NCBI RefSeq assembly: GCF_932294415.1 | Contig: NC_065544.1 | Location: 29,217,210 to 29,281,209 of the forward strand | Source of the DNA: Quercus robur | Lineage: Eukaryota > Streptophyta > Magnoliopsida > Fagales > Fagaceae | Length of the DNA: 64,000 bases | Direction of reading: 5' to 3' | Shown here: positions 19,705 through 31,685 of the stretch, piece by piece | How positions within the stretch are numbered: the first letter of the stretch is position 1 | How the letters are laid out: every line of letters starts with the position of its first letter | Made by a program: the position numbers and the translations under genes | Notes under the pieces: generated by a model | The model's input: only the letters and a program-made list of their open reading frames with translations | What the model was told of the DNA's origin: nothing | Databases searched by the model: none

Positions 19705-20646
19705 TGTGATAAATTAATCAATTAATTAGTCAAGTTAATTAATTAATTCAATTAGCATGTGATAAGCGTGGTAGCACAAAAAAATCACCAACTAAAGTAA
19801 AGTGCAAAGGAAAATAAATTGACACGGTGATTTGTTTACGAATGGGGAAAACCAACATGACAAAAATCCCACCAGGTGATTTTAAGGTCACTACTCCCGA
19901 GAATTCACTATTATCACAACAAATGATTACAAGTAAAAGAATCCTCTCAGTACCTTATATTAATCTACAATTAAACCCTTACTCCAATACTCAATTGGAC
20001 TTGTTCTGTAGTGAAAATCTCTTTACTAACCAATTCGATGCACAGATCCTAGTATGCGGCTTACTTACCAACTTGAGAAAGACGTTGGCTACAAAGTTCT
20101 TCAGTTCATCAACACGATGAAAATCACGAAACTCCTTGGTTACAAAACCCTACAGTGTACAAACACAATAGCTTCTTGAATAGAAAGATGAACTAGGACA
20201 TATGTCTCTGATTCATAATATGCTTGTGAAAAACTTTTGCATTGAGTTGCATCAGCTGCGATGACCCTTAAAACAATCCTTATATATGTTTAGGGTTGTT
20301 AGAAAAAAAAGCTCAAACATTTATTCACGAATTGTAGTGAAATCAAATCTGAAAAACTGATTTTCATAAACCTCAATAAATACCCTATTTGTTGAAAAGC
20401 TGTCAAGCATCAAGCTAAACAGCTTTTTAAACCTCGATAGATACTAGCTGTTTCAAAATCTAGCACTTCTTCACTTAATTCTTGGACAAATTTGCATGGT
20501 TTTAACACTTGAACTTGAAAACTTATTCCTTGAAGTATTAAACACATTCTAAATCTACCTAATTACAAGTAAAGTGCGTTTTGTCAAAAGATTAGCCAAT
20601 TCTATATTGACATATGTTCCTAACATGATTCACATATGTCCTAACA
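19705..20646 (-). mobile_element. Copia solo LTR inside the Tat element
   Basis: It starts TGTGATAAATTAATC, ends CATATGTCCTAACA, and resembles the LTRs at 44256-45210 and 60231-61167 (shared AATCACCA, AAAATAAATT-ACA-GGT, AATTTACAAGTAAAGTG-like and GATTAGCCAATT phrases). It interrupts the Tat coding region. No internal region is present, so it is probably the product of LTR-LTR recombination. The flanking five bases do not match cleanly. Confidence 0.7.
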
Positions 20647-21034
20647 CTTTCTTTGCTAAGGCATCTACTTCCATGTTTTCCTCCCTTGGGATTTGAAGGA
20701 AACTGGTTTCTTTAAACTTCTTAATAAGGCGTTTCACCCTACTAAGGTATTTCTTCATCCGTTCTTCTTTTGCCTCATATGTTCCATTTACTTGGCCCAT
20801 GATTAACTGAGAGTCTCCTTGGACAACTATTGACTCTACCTCTAAGGACTTAACCAATTCCATCCCTTTAAGTAGGGCTTCATATTCAACTTCATTGTTG
20901 GTTGTTTGGTACTGTAGATGAGCCATGTACTTTAACTTATCTCCTTCTAGGGATTGCAATACAACTCTTATTCCTCCTACATATAGTGTAGATGACCCAT
21001 CTACACGAACAACCCATGTCTTAGCCTCTTCCAC
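20647..21034 (-). pseudogene. Additional RNase H domain of the Tat element
   Basis: The frame reads WVVRVDGSSTLYVGGIRVVL, then NNEVEYEALLKGMELVKSLE, VQGDSQLIMGQVNG and EENMEVDALAKK. DGS, E, D and D fall where the acidic active-site residues of type I RNase H are expected. This second, archaeal-type RNase H after the ordinary one is typical of Tat elements. Cut at its end by the solo LTR. Confidence 0.75.
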
Positions 21035-21059
21035 TCCATCTAGATTACCATGACTTGGA

Positions 21060-21990
21060 GTGAATTCCGCAATGAAATCTGCTAGAGCTTGAGCCTTTAT
21101 TGCATTCCTAGGCTGATACCTAATATCAATCTCACTTAACTCTATAGCCTATTGGATCAATTGTCTTGCGGCTTCAAACTTGTTCATCGCCTTCTTGAGT
21201 AGATGATCCGTCATGACATTAATGACATGTACCTGGAAGTAATGCCTCAGCTTCTTGGAAGCCGTTATTAATGCAAAAGCCAAATTTTCAATCATCAAAT
21301 ATCGTCCTTCTACTCCCCTTAGTGCTCGGCTTGTATAATATACAGGCTTCTACAGTTTCCCTTCTTCCCTGATTAATGCTAAACTTACTACATGTGAGGG
21401 CACTTTGTAATGAAGGATGTCTTCTCTTAATTTGCCTCGTCCATCTTTATCTGGTTATAACCTGAGAAGGCGTCCATGAAGCTTAGCAACTGATGACCTG
21501 CTGTTGAGTCTACCAACTGGTCAATGTGTGGCAATGGATAACTATCCTTGAGGCAAGCCTTGTTTAAATTAGTGAAGTCTACACACATCCTCCACTTGCC
21601 ATTTGCCTTCTTGACCATCACCACATTAGCTAACTAATCTAGGTAATAGACTTCCCGAATAAATTCTGTTGTGATTAACTTCTAGACCTCTTCCTTGATA
21701 GCATTATCCCGCTTAGGAGCAAAGACCCTCTTCTTCTGATGAACAGACTTGGAAGATGGATACACATTCAATCAATGAGTAATAAGACTTTGGTCAAATC
21801 CTGGCATGTCTTTATGACTCCATGCAAAAACGTCGATACTTTTCTTTAAAAACTGGACGAGGTCTTGCTTCGTCTTCTCCTCCATACTTGTTCCAATTCT
21901 GGTAAACTTCTTGGGAATACCCTCTTCCAGAGGGATGTCTTCTAGTACTTCAATAGGCTCTGCAACAACCCTTCTTTCCTCTATGTTCAT
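21060..21990 (-). pseudogene. Tat reverse transcriptase and RNase H region
   Basis: Minus-strand blocks: 21772-21990 with DVFAWSHKDMPG (the lead-in to RT), 21427-21624 with VKKANGKWRMCVDFTNLNKA and SYPLPHIDQLVD and FMDAFSGYNQI (RT motifs), then a region to about 21060 with RNase H-like readings such as RALRG--GRY and VTDHLLKKA. Part of the RT core is not visible. Several breaks. Confidence 0.7.
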
Positions 21991-22056
21991 CGTCTACACA
22001 TGCTCATCCATAGCCAACATAGCTAAGTAGCATTCTCTACCAGCTAACTAATTCCC

Positions 22057-22509
22057 TTATAGTAGCCCTATTCCGTAATCTGTTGGGAACTTGACAAAGA
22101 GGTGGTAGGTAGATGTTACTGCCTTCCAACTATTTAAAGTTGGTCGTCCAATGATAGAGTTATAGGAAGATGAACAATCCATGATGAGGAAATTTATTTC
22201 CTTGGTTATCTGTTGTGGATATGCTTCTACCACTATAGGTAGTGTAATAGTGCCCACAGGTTGCACTTCCATTCCTCCAAATCTTACCAAGGGTGAATTT
22301 ATTGGACGAAGTTGATCTCATCCAAGCCTCATTTGTTGGAAAGTGGGGTAATATAGAATGGCTGCTGTACTCCCATTATCTACCAACACCCTTCTAGTCG
22401 TGTAATCCATAATGAGCAAAGTGATGACGATTGCATCATCATGTGGGTGATGGACCCTTCTAGTGTCTTTGTTTGTAAAAGTAATGGTCCACTCGTCAGC
22501 CCCCCTCAT
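22057..22509 (-). pseudogene. Tat protease region
   Basis: The block 22318-22509 contains VHHPHDDAIVITLLI and RVLVDNGSTAAILY; the block 22057-22290 contains FLIMDCSSSYNSIIGRPTLN. The second matches the 'YNAILGRPTLN' signature next to the retropepsin-like protease of plant Gypsy polyproteins, and VDNGS is the active-site motif. Broken. Confidence 0.7.
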
Positions 22510-22724
22510 CCTTGGTGGTCATCCAGAGAGTTGGACATTTTGTACCACCTTTAATATGTCTTCCTTGACTTGGAAGATTGCCCTATCGAAGTTCCTCCTA
22601 TAATAACTCTTATTTCTCCAAGTGGGGGCCGTGATGGCTCTTCTACCTTTCCTTTCAAATTTTAGTCCTTATAATCTCGTCCAATAAAATTCCTTAACTT
22701 TTCCTACCTGATAAGATTCTCTCT

Positions 22725-23774
22725 CTATTTCTTTAAGTCATAGCACTCGTCCGTGTCTTGCCCATGATCTCTATGGAAGCGACAATACTTGTTCTTGTTG
22801 CACTTATTGGGATCTCCCTTCATCTTTTCTAGCCACTTCAAGGATGGGTCATCCTTGATTTGCATAAACAACTGATCAAGTGGCATGTTCAAGGGCGTGT
22901 AGTGCTGACTCCTTCCTGAAGACGATCCTACCTTCCTGTTATCTCTATCTTTCTTCTCTCTCATTCGGGCCTTCTTTGGACGAGGGCCTTGTTCAGGATG
23001 GCATGGGAGGTCTACTTCCATTCGCTCTGTTCTTTTCCTTTTCTTGGCAATAATTGCATATTCTGCATTCATGAAGCTTTAGGCTGAATGGGCAAGTTCA
23101 GCCATGGTTTGTGGCTCTTGATCATATAGATTGTTGATAAATAAATCCAAACTAGCTCCATTATGGAAGGCTACCAATAATAACTTGTCATCCATCTTGT
23201 CTACCGTCAAGGCTTCCCTGCTGAAGTGAGTGATGAAAGACTGCAAGCTCTCATTTTTTCCTTGCTCTATAGTCAACAAGCTGGACGAGGAGAGTTTGTG
23301 CCTTTGTCCTCCAATAAAATTGTTGACGAACAACTTACTCAACTCTTCAAAAGAACCAACAGTGTTTAGAAGTATCTTGCCAAACCACATTTGTGCTGGC
23401 CCCTTAAGGGTGGTTGGGAAGGCCTTGCACATTATCTCATCTAGAACTTCTTGAAAGTGCATTGTGGTCTTAAAGGTTGCTATGTGATCACACAGATCGC
23501 GTGTTCCATCATACAAATCCAAGGAAGGCATCTTGAACTTGGAAGGTAGGGGATGACTACTGATGGAAGCTATAAAAGGGGAATCAGTTCAATGAACTAA
23601 ATCATCTACGTGATTTGTCTTTCGCATGTTCTCCCTCATCTCATCCATGACTCTCTTCATTTGATCCATCTCCTTCTCCAAGTGTGGCACCCTTTGTGAA
23701 GCAGTACCCCTTGAGTGGTTCTCACACTCAACATTTTCTCCTCTAACTTCTTGACTCTGAGCTTGTCCTTCCAC
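22725..23774 (-). pseudogene. Tat gag region
   Basis: Block 23079-23531 reads DLYDGTRDLCDHIATFKTTM, KGPAQMWFGKI and FVNNFIGGQRHKLSSSSLLT: the retrotransposon gag domain. Block 22725-23072 has the basic linker and CRFHRDHGQDTDECYDLKK, the zinc-binding-like end. 23589-23774 holds an N-terminal coiled coil. Gag forms the particle. Broken. Confidence 0.8.
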
Positions 23775-24017
23775 GCATTGTTCATGATGTTGCCTCCTTT
23801 GGTTGATCTTTCAGGTTAGCTCTTGATTCTAATAGGTTAATTCTGCCATGGCGGCTACCATATATTGTTTTTGTTGGATGGAAGGTAGTTGTGTGGTAGG
23901 TGCTGACTGGTAAGCATGGTTGGGGTGGCTAGAAGTGTTCCCACTCTCCTGATGGCTTGGACTAGTGGTCATTGACCTTGTCCAGACCATACAGTCTTTC
24001 GTCTAAGAAAGATAAAT

Positions 24018-24570
24018 TGCAAATCACAAATTTAATCTTTCCCACAAACGACAATGACCGGGGTGAATCGGCCAAGAACCCTCTAATGCTTAAGTTAGTT
24101 TTACTCTCTAGAACTCAAGAATCCCAACTTTGGGATAGTGGAAACTTACTTTCATTTGATGTGGATGAGTCCTTATATAATGAGCTTTTGAGTGTTTACT
24201 TGTTTGGTAACTTCCTCAATGTGTATGGAAGTTAGAAAGTTCAAACTTAATAGTTAGAATGTTCAATCTTATCTTCTACAACTGCCATTGGAAGTTAAGA
24301 GCTGAGTGGGAAGTTATAGCAAAGAACAAGGATTTTACTCATATTTTGAAATAGTAGAACGTGGTTTGAATTATAAGCTTTTGTACATAAATCTATTCTG
24401 AAAATTTTCTAAGTGTTGAGAGGTCATCCAGGCGCTTTCCTGATGAACGACCTGCATACCCATGAATGACCTTTTGACGGTGGACGACCTTCTTATGTTG
24501 GGTTAACCTTTTGGGTCCTGAACAACTCTTATGGACAAATTGGAGATGGTTCGATTTTAGTTCAGCATCA
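24018..24570 (-). repeat. 5' LTR of the Tat element (left border approximate)
   Basis: Partner of 13802-14430; right border TTCAGCATCA at 24570. Because the element is on the minus strand, this is its promoter-bearing LTR. Confidence 0.65.
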
Positions 24571-24779
24571 GCTATAATATTCTATCTAAAAAAAAAAAAA
24601 TCTATCTATAATCAATTAAATAGTATCTGATTAAACTAGTGCAAGAAGTTTTTTATTCAAGAATGATGCCTTTTGTGTTTTTATTGATATTTGAAATAAA
24701 ATTTTCCAAATTCATTGTGATATGACTTAAAATCTGCCTATGGCTATTGTGTAATGTAGACATGAGAATTTTCTATTCA
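24571..24779. other. AT-rich non-coding stretch
   Basis: Nothing recognisable apart from short A runs. Confidence 0.5.
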
Positions 24780-25270
24780 TTTCCCTTTTAACAAAAATTG
24801 AAAAACTCCAAAATGACGAAAAAAAAAAAAAAAAAAACCATCAAAATCCCTATCTTTCTAGAGGATTCACGGCATGTCAAGCCATGGTAAGGTTATTCAC
24901 TTTGCATCAAAGTAAAAATCATGCTCCACTTTCCTCTAAAAGCTCCAAAACGGAAAGCATACTATGGAAAACTCCAAAATGATAGAATACTTGTAAAATC
25001 TTGAAAATCACCAAAATACCCTTACAAAATTGGAAATGAGCAAAATGCCCCCCTAAAAAATTTAAAATGACCAAAATGCCCCCTAAAGATTTATTAAATG
25101 ACATAAATACCTCCAAAATATTCAAGATAACCAAATTACCCTCAAACGTCAAATATAACCCTTGAAACCTTCAAAATGACTGAAAAAACCCTTTAAATTC
25201 TAAAATGACAAGCACGCTCCTCCCAATCCCTGTTAAAATGACAAAAATATCTTGGGTACTTATAAAATGG

Positions 25271-25308
<38 letters not shown>

Positions 25309-25545
25309 AAATATTCCTAAAATAACCAAAATAATCAAAATACCATATACACCTCTAATATGACAAAAATATCTCCAAACCTGTTAAATATACAAAATAT
25401 CCTTCAAACCTCCAAAATAATCAAAATCTCTTAAAAATATCCAATATGTTTGAAATAACCCTAAACTACAAACATGACAAAATTATTCCTTCAAAAATAC
25501 TTAAATGACTATAATAGCTTTGAAAATAGCTAAATATAGCTCAGG
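24780..25545. repeat. Degenerate minisatellite, period about 30-35 bp
   Basis: The phrase AAAATGACCAAAATGCCCC, or a variant (AAAATCACCAAAATACCC, AAAATGACAAAAATATCT), recurs about every 30-35 bases for some 700 bases, heavily diverged. A 47-base A run (25271-25317) interrupts it. The minus-strand frame 24919-25152 shows the matching peptide period (GGILVILNFLGG, GILVIFKIL) and is not a gene. Confidence 0.65.
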
Positions 25546-26226
25546 ATTTCAAGATTTGCTCTCAAAATTTTAAATATTGCACAAAAATATTTTAAGTACT
25601 TTTATATATATATATATATATATATATTTCCTTCTTTAAGTTGAGTATTTTCTTTAAAATTTGTTGAAGTTTAGTTGATAGTTTATACTAATTGTTTTAA
25701 TATTTTTCGTTTTGTTACACTCTTATTTTGATTTTACTTATTTGTGTAACTTTCGTTGATTTTACTGGAATTATGCTTATTTCTCGAGTTGAGTTTAGTT
25801 ATTCCATAATAATATTTTAAAACAAATAATTAAAGTTAATTTTTAGTATCTATATAAAAATATAAGAAATTTTTTTAATTTTTCGTAATTGGCAAATTAA
25901 TGCCTAAAAATGTTTTCAGGAATAGATCTTTTTTTTCAGGAATATATCTGAATACACAAAAATAAAGGATTTGACGCCAAAACAATTGGAGCATAGAAGT
26001 TATTATAATATCACAAATTTTATAGGTTTCACGTAAGTTAATTGGTAAAATTGTTTGCTTAAACCTGGAACAAATGTGAATGATATGAATGAATTCTATT
26101 ATATCTATAAAATAAAATAAAAAAATCACAAACTTTACATGTGGCTATGATTTGATACCATAACTTGTAGTGATAGTTTATTGAAAAATTAGTATACTTT
26201 TTCAACTGTAATTCTGTAAATAAGGA

Positions 26227-26258
<32 letters not shown>

Positions 26259-27220
26259 AAGGTTTGCTATCAATCATGTATTACCTACGATGCATTCTTC
26301 TCTTCTTCTTCATCTTTTATTTATTTTATTATTATTATTTTTTTATTAACATGGCGTGTATCGTAAGGTCCTTAGAAAGTGATATGTGTTATTTCCTACT
26401 GAAAAAAAGAAAAAAAAGTGATATTTTTTTTTTGCAAGCAGTGAATTTACTTTAACTTCCCTCATGGGACATAATTATTTGCACACTTAATTTGATGATT
26501 TATTTGTTGATTTGTGCAATTAAGAGAAATCAACGGAAAGTGGTACAAGTCAGCAAATTATGAAATTGAATGTCGAGGAAAATAAAATCGTTTGATGTCA
26601 CCGCATCCACCTGGCTGGGTCCTAAGATCATGGTCATTGTGTTTCCCGTGATTAGAGTTAGCTTGGATAACGGCCTAACGGAAAGCATGTGCTTTTCTAG
26701 ATGAATCTTATATAGTTCAAAATAGAAAAGTAAAACAAATGATTATTATTAGTAGATAAATTTAAAATTAAAAGCACTGGGATTGACCCAAATACAAAAC
26801 GACAACTAAGATAACCCAAGTATTACTTAATTAGCATAAGAAGTTATTTATGGCTGCATAACCATTACGATTTTATTGGTGGAAGAGTCCAAGGTTACTG
26901 CCTATGATGAAGTTTCTCAAACAAAAAATGCTCCAAGTTTGAATCTAATTATTATATATATATATATACCACCCACCAAATAAGTTGTCCCGGTGGTCAT
27001 GGTTAATTTACTGGAAATTGAATATTCCTTATTAATTTATAGCCTGCCTAACACAGTAATATATACATACATATATATATATATATATATAAAATTTATT
27101 TTTCATTTAAACCCTCTAAAATAAAAATTTTAATATCTAATTATTATTTTTTTAAGCCCAACTTATATAAGCTTGAATATGACTTTCTTAACAATCTGTC
27201 GTTACAAATAAAGTTATAAT
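25546..27220. other. Non-coding AT-rich stretch
   Basis: TA runs near 25605-25627, 26228-26250, 26954-26968 and 27072-27090. A slightly GC-richer piece at about 26590-26700 has no recognised content. Small frames here are AT-composition artefacts. Confidence 0.5.
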
Positions 27221-27428
27221 TAATGTTATGTCCACAACATTTTCATAATACTTTCATAACAAATCTTAATTGGCAAGTTGTTATTGTTGTTATTGTTGGG
27301 AAAAAATAATTTCAGTGGTGGTTTCAAATTAAAATCAATAACAACTTATCATTTAAGATTTGTTGTGCAAGTGTTGTGAAAATCCTATGGACACGACACT
27401 TGTGAAAATGTTGGGACATAACACTTTT
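27221..27428. mobile_element. MITE, family with ATGTTATGTCCACAAC ends (copy C)
   Basis: Left end TAATGTTATGTCCACAACAT then TTTCATAACAAATCTTA. The right end in reverse gives AAAAGTGTTATGTCCCAACA, later ACAACAAATCTTA. Core AAGTTGTTATTGTTGTTATTG. Same family as copies A and B. About 208 bp. Confidence 0.65.
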
Positions 27429-28612
27429 CAATTAATTTATACTTTTGAATGAATACATAAGTGGAGTGGCTGAATCTGAATGTGCTTTTAATTTGTAATT
27501 TGTTAAGTGGGGAATGGGGGCATGGGCCATTCAATCCGTGGGTACCAAATATTAACACTAAAAGACAATTAAACAATTAGATAGAGACATTCTCAAAAAA
27601 AAAAAAAAAAAAAAAAAAAGGAAAAAAAAAAGATAGAGGGTGATTCTAAAAACAAACTTAGACAAGGGGCATGAGACAGGAGAGTGATTGAGTGAAGAAA
27701 AAAAAACAAATGTTCACATATATAACAAAAATTTTCCTACAATTACAAAGAATAATAGTTATCAATATTTGTTAATTTATTTTATTTTATTTTTTTGTGG
27801 AGAATCTTATCAAAGTTGAGTCGAATTGTTAAATAAAATAATTGTAAAAGAGTGTAGAAACTAATAAATAAAAATATTTTAAACAGTAATAATTAAAATT
27901 CACTTAACACAATAATTAATATGTTTATTGTATTTAGAAATAATAGATGATTTTCAAAATTTAATCTCAGCAACAATAATTAATATGTTCATTGTATTAA
28001 TAAACAATATGGCAACCGAATTTATAGTTTATTTGTTATTCTTTTGTTAGTATTATGGACAAATTTGAAATATGAAACTCACGTAGACCGTATAATTTAC
28101 CTTTTGCCCAAAATACATCTTCTTACTGATGCCCTAGAAAAAATTCCTAAAGCTGCCATTGGCTCCATTATTATGATTGTTTATTATCATACGACCAATA
28201 CACTTATTGTTTTTTGTGTAGGCGAATATTAAACTCTGAATTTCTGATTCAACAACAAATAACTTTACTGATTAAGTTAAGTGAAATTCACTCCTAATCA
28301 TAGGAGGGTATCTTTGAAGTTTTGTCAAAATCCCAAATCACGGGAGGGTATCTTTTCCCTATCTAGTAGAATTTATTTATAGCAGTCTTCGCTCATTTTC
28401 TGTAACAAAATGCGCTGTTATTTTCTTGTAATTATTAGACAGACTTCCTAGGTAAGATTTTATGCAGGTCAAAAAGTATGACTAGCTATCACTATATGAG
28501 GAAACAACCGGTAAATGCATTGATTTTGCTCCAATATATCACAAAACATATACTTTAACGCTCATTTTAAAAATCATATACCTTGACAAACATTAATCAA
28601 TATCCTTGGAGC
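27429..28612. other. Non-coding AT-rich stretch
   Basis: A-rich run near 27594-27630. No coding or element structure is recognised. Confidence 0.5.
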
Positions 28613-29983
28613 AGTGGCGGCTCCAGAAATTTTGTTCAGGGTGTTCCTTAGAAAGCATAAATTACTCAATTTTATTTCTTTTTAGCCTTTAGGTAATTAG
28701 GTTTGATTCAATGTTATTAATTTCATTCCGTTCCGGCCGTAATGGCTGGAAAATACCATGCCGGTAAACAAACCGAAACAATAACCCACCTTATTCCACT
28801 TTGGAAAAAATTTCGGGTCATTCCAGTCTATTTTCGGTATTTCGGGATGTTTCAGTAAATACCGGCCGAAATTCAAGATTCGCCCGACATGAAGTTTGTG
28901 CTTAAAAAAAAAAAAAATGTTCTTAAAACCAAAACAAATTTCAATTCTGTAAACCAAAAAACCTCAAAAGGAAAAAAATGAAATGAACAAAAGTACCTGT
29001 ACAGGAATTTTGTTCAGGGTGTTCCTTAGGAAGCATAAATTACACAATCTTATTTCTTTTTAGCCTTTAGGTAATTAGGTTTGATTCAATGTTATTAATT
29101 CAATTCCGTTCCGGCTGTAACGGCTAGAAAATACTGTGTCGGTAAACAAACCGGAATAGTAACCCACCCTATTCCACTTCGGAAAAAATTTCGAGTCATT
29201 CCGGTCGATTTTGGGTATTTTGTGATGTTTCGATAAATATCAGCCGAAATTCAAGATTCAGCCGGCATGAAGTTTGTGCTTAAAAAAAAAAAAAATTTTT
29301 TTTTAACCAAAACAAATTTGCATTCTGTAAACCAAAAAACCTCAAAAGGAAAAAAAAGAAAAGAAAAAAAAATGAACAAAAGTACCTGTACAACTAAAAA
29401 AAATTGTGTTGAGAAATTTAAGGCTCAAAACTTGAGAAGAGGCACTGTCACACTGGTACTAGTAGAAGACACAGAAGTTATGAACAAGGAGGAAGGCAAA
29501 GTGTTGATGTAAAAGTGTAAATGAAGATGTGATAAAATTTAAAAGTATGAAGTGTAAAAATCGAGGAGACAGAAGACGTGTGTGGTTAAGAAAAAATAAT
29601 TAAAAAATGAGAAGTAAGTAATATATGTCTAGTGAGGAAAAATAATATTGTAATAAAAAATAATAAAATGTTGAAAATTGTGTTGCATTAGACAGTGTGC
29701 TTAGTTGAAGGAATCAAGTTACTGTCTAGCCTGTAGTAGTTTTATTATAATTTTTTTTTTTTTTAGATTTTAGTTATTTTTTTTTCCTTTTTGCTTGAAA
29801 GACCCTAATATATTGTTAAGTTGCTCAAATGATGGACCAAAATTTAATTTTATTGGCATTAAAAAAATTTAGAGTGGTCCCAAAAAATTTTTTAAAGGTA
29901 AATAAATATAAAATATAAAATTATTATATAATTTTTTTTTTTTAAAGGTAAGGACCACCCTAGCCATAAGATGGCGCTGCCAC
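28613..29983. mobile_element. Non-autonomous DNA transposon with CAGTGGCGGC ends (copy 1)
   Basis: Left end CAGTGGCGGCTCCAGAAATT with CAGGGTGTTCCTTAG; the right end in reverse reads CAGTGGCAGCGCCATCTTAT with TAGGGTGGTCCTT. The two ends are therefore related inverted termini. The left ~380 bases are present twice in tandem (about 28630-28995 and 29007-29390; shared AATTTTGTTCAGGGTGTTCC, TTCCGTTCCGGC). No transposase. A hAT-like affiliation is possible from the terminal sequence, but I see no 8-bp target duplication. Related to 37350-38353. Confidence 0.6.
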
Positions 29984-30275
29984 TGTTTATTATGATGAAT
30001 TATTATTTTAGAATGAACCCCTAAGTAGGGTATTTATTGAAATTAAATTTGACTTAGGAGAAGTCTATGATTGGAATAAATCTAAAATCAAGGAACACTA
30101 ATTTTACCAGGACCACCCTAACCATAAGGTGGCGCTGCCACTGTTTATTATGATGAATTGTTATTTTAGAGTGAACCCCTAAGTAGGGTATTTATTAAAA
30201 TTAAATTTGATTTAGGAGAAGTCTGTGATTGGAATAAATCTAAAATCAAGGAAAATTGGAAAAATTAGTGTTCCT
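29948..30275. repeat. About 165-bp tandem duplication spanning the element's right end
   Basis: GACCACCCTAGCCATAAGAT, GGCGCTGCCACTG and the following flank (ATTATGATGAATT, GAACCCCTAAGTAGGG, AATAAATCTAAAATCAAGGA) occur at 29948-30110 and again at 30111-30275 with few differences. The copy includes both the transposon terminus and neighbouring DNA, so it arose after insertion. Confidence 0.75.
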
Positions 30276-31436
30276 TGATTTTAGTCAATTAAGAATATCA
30301 ACTTGTGCTGAATGTGATGTGATATCACTGATATGCATGATACACTAATACTTCCCTCAAACTCAACATAGAAACATAACAATGCCTTGAGTTTGAAATG
30401 CAAACACATGAAGATACCTTGAAGATATATGACCACCAATGACAAGATTGGATGTAGAATGAGTCAAGTAATGTGCAATGAATTGCACAAAATGCTAGCG
30501 AAGACGGTGGACATCGACAATGGATAAGTGTTGAAAGATGGCTACAATGCAAAGGCCCAAGACTGACTACACCAATGACCAAAGACTAGTTGTAATGGTT
30601 GGAGAACGACTACATTGGTGGCCAAATAAATATTAGCAAAGAATGACATCATGATAAAAGCATGTGAGTAAGTTCGTTGATTTTACAAAGATTGAACAAA
30701 AAAAATAATGAGGATTGTGTCATATCATGTGACATGGGAGTTGGGAGCCAGAAGTTAAATCCATGAAAACAATGAAGTGGGAAATTCAAATTCTTTATAG
30801 AAAAACTATTGTCGTAAGTGGTTGAACTACGGCAGCTTATGGCGATCAACGATTTAAGTGAAGCAATAATTAGCGGTGAGCTGGTAGAAATCTAGTGAAG
30901 GCCACATAATAAGTGGCTACGATACTATATAAAAAAAAAAAGGATTAAAAAGAAAAAAAAAAAGTAGTAGATAGAGAAAGACAGTGATTATTTGATTTGA
31001 ATCAATTATGCATATCAACTACATTATGCATTTTTTTTTTTTTTTTGGGTCATAATATTACAAATCTGATTTTGTTCGTAACTAATTTTACAATTGTTAA
31101 AGTATTTGATTGTAAGTGATGGTGAACACAACTGATACTTATGAACCCATCATTTTTTTCACAATTCATAGTAAACGCTTCAACAATTGTGAAAGAGAAA
31201 CTTTAAAGACACAACAAAATCTTATATTTTCACAACACTCTTATTTTGAGTTGTGGTGAACTTGGATAAAATTTTATTTTGATATATAGTGGGTTGACAC
31301 CTAAACTTGATGTGAAAATATTCTAATATTTGTTGTTAAAAAAACTTGTTATGAAATTTATTGTAAAATTGTTTGTGTAATAGTAGCAGCATATTATTGT
31401 TCGGGTTTTACTAAAGGCATATATTAGTAAAAAAAA
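30276..31436. other. Non-coding stretch, no gene recognised
   Basis: 30330-30940 is less AT-rich and has a CCCTCAAACTCAACATAGAA phrase like those in some plant retroelement LTRs, but no borders. The rest is AT-rich. Confidence 0.35.
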
Positions 31437-31685
31437 AAATTTAAGAATTTTTTATGAAAAATATGAAAAGTGACTAACTTTTTTTTTTGACAATATTTTT
31501 AATTTTTCATAATTTTCTTTTTAAAATACATGACTAATGTATATACTTGATGTATGTTTATATATATTAGTAAATTCATTTTTAGGAAATTATTTATGAA
31601 AAAAATGAAAAAATAACTAAACTTTTTTGATAATATTTTTCATTTTTCATAATTTTTTTTAAATAGATGATTAATGCATTCAAGC
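31437..31685. repeat. About 130-bp direct duplication, AT-rich
   Basis: TTATGAAAAATATGAAAAGT...TTTTTCATAATTTT (about 31450-31515) recurs as TTATGAAAAAAATGAAAAAA...TTTTTCATAATTTT (about 31587-31650), each followed by a GA(C/T)TAATG stretch. Confidence 0.5.

Larger units (their letters stand above)
13802..24570 (-). mobile_element. Ty3/Gypsy Tat-lineage retrotransposon, decayed
   Basis: On the minus strand, in order: 5' LTR (about 24018-24570), gag, protease, RT, RNase H, an additional RNase H, integrase, a long spacer holding an antisense ORF region, polypurine tract (14431-14442) and 3' LTR (about 13802-14430). The second RNase H and the antisense coding region mark the Tat group (Tat/Ogre/Retand relatives). 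The element is clearly broken, with well over ten breaks, and holds a Copia solo LTR (19705-20646). Left LTR border and target duplication are uncertain. Old. Confidence 0.8.

Noticed and set aside
13791-24575. GCTAT at 13791-13795 and 24571-24575 as target duplication of the Tat element
   Set aside because: It would place the left LTR border at TAATAATGC, which is not TG and does not match the partner LTR; left unresolved.
29267-29512. Lysine-rich small protein
   Set aside because: It lies inside a non-autonomous DNA transposon, and the other copy (37350-38353) does not keep the frame.
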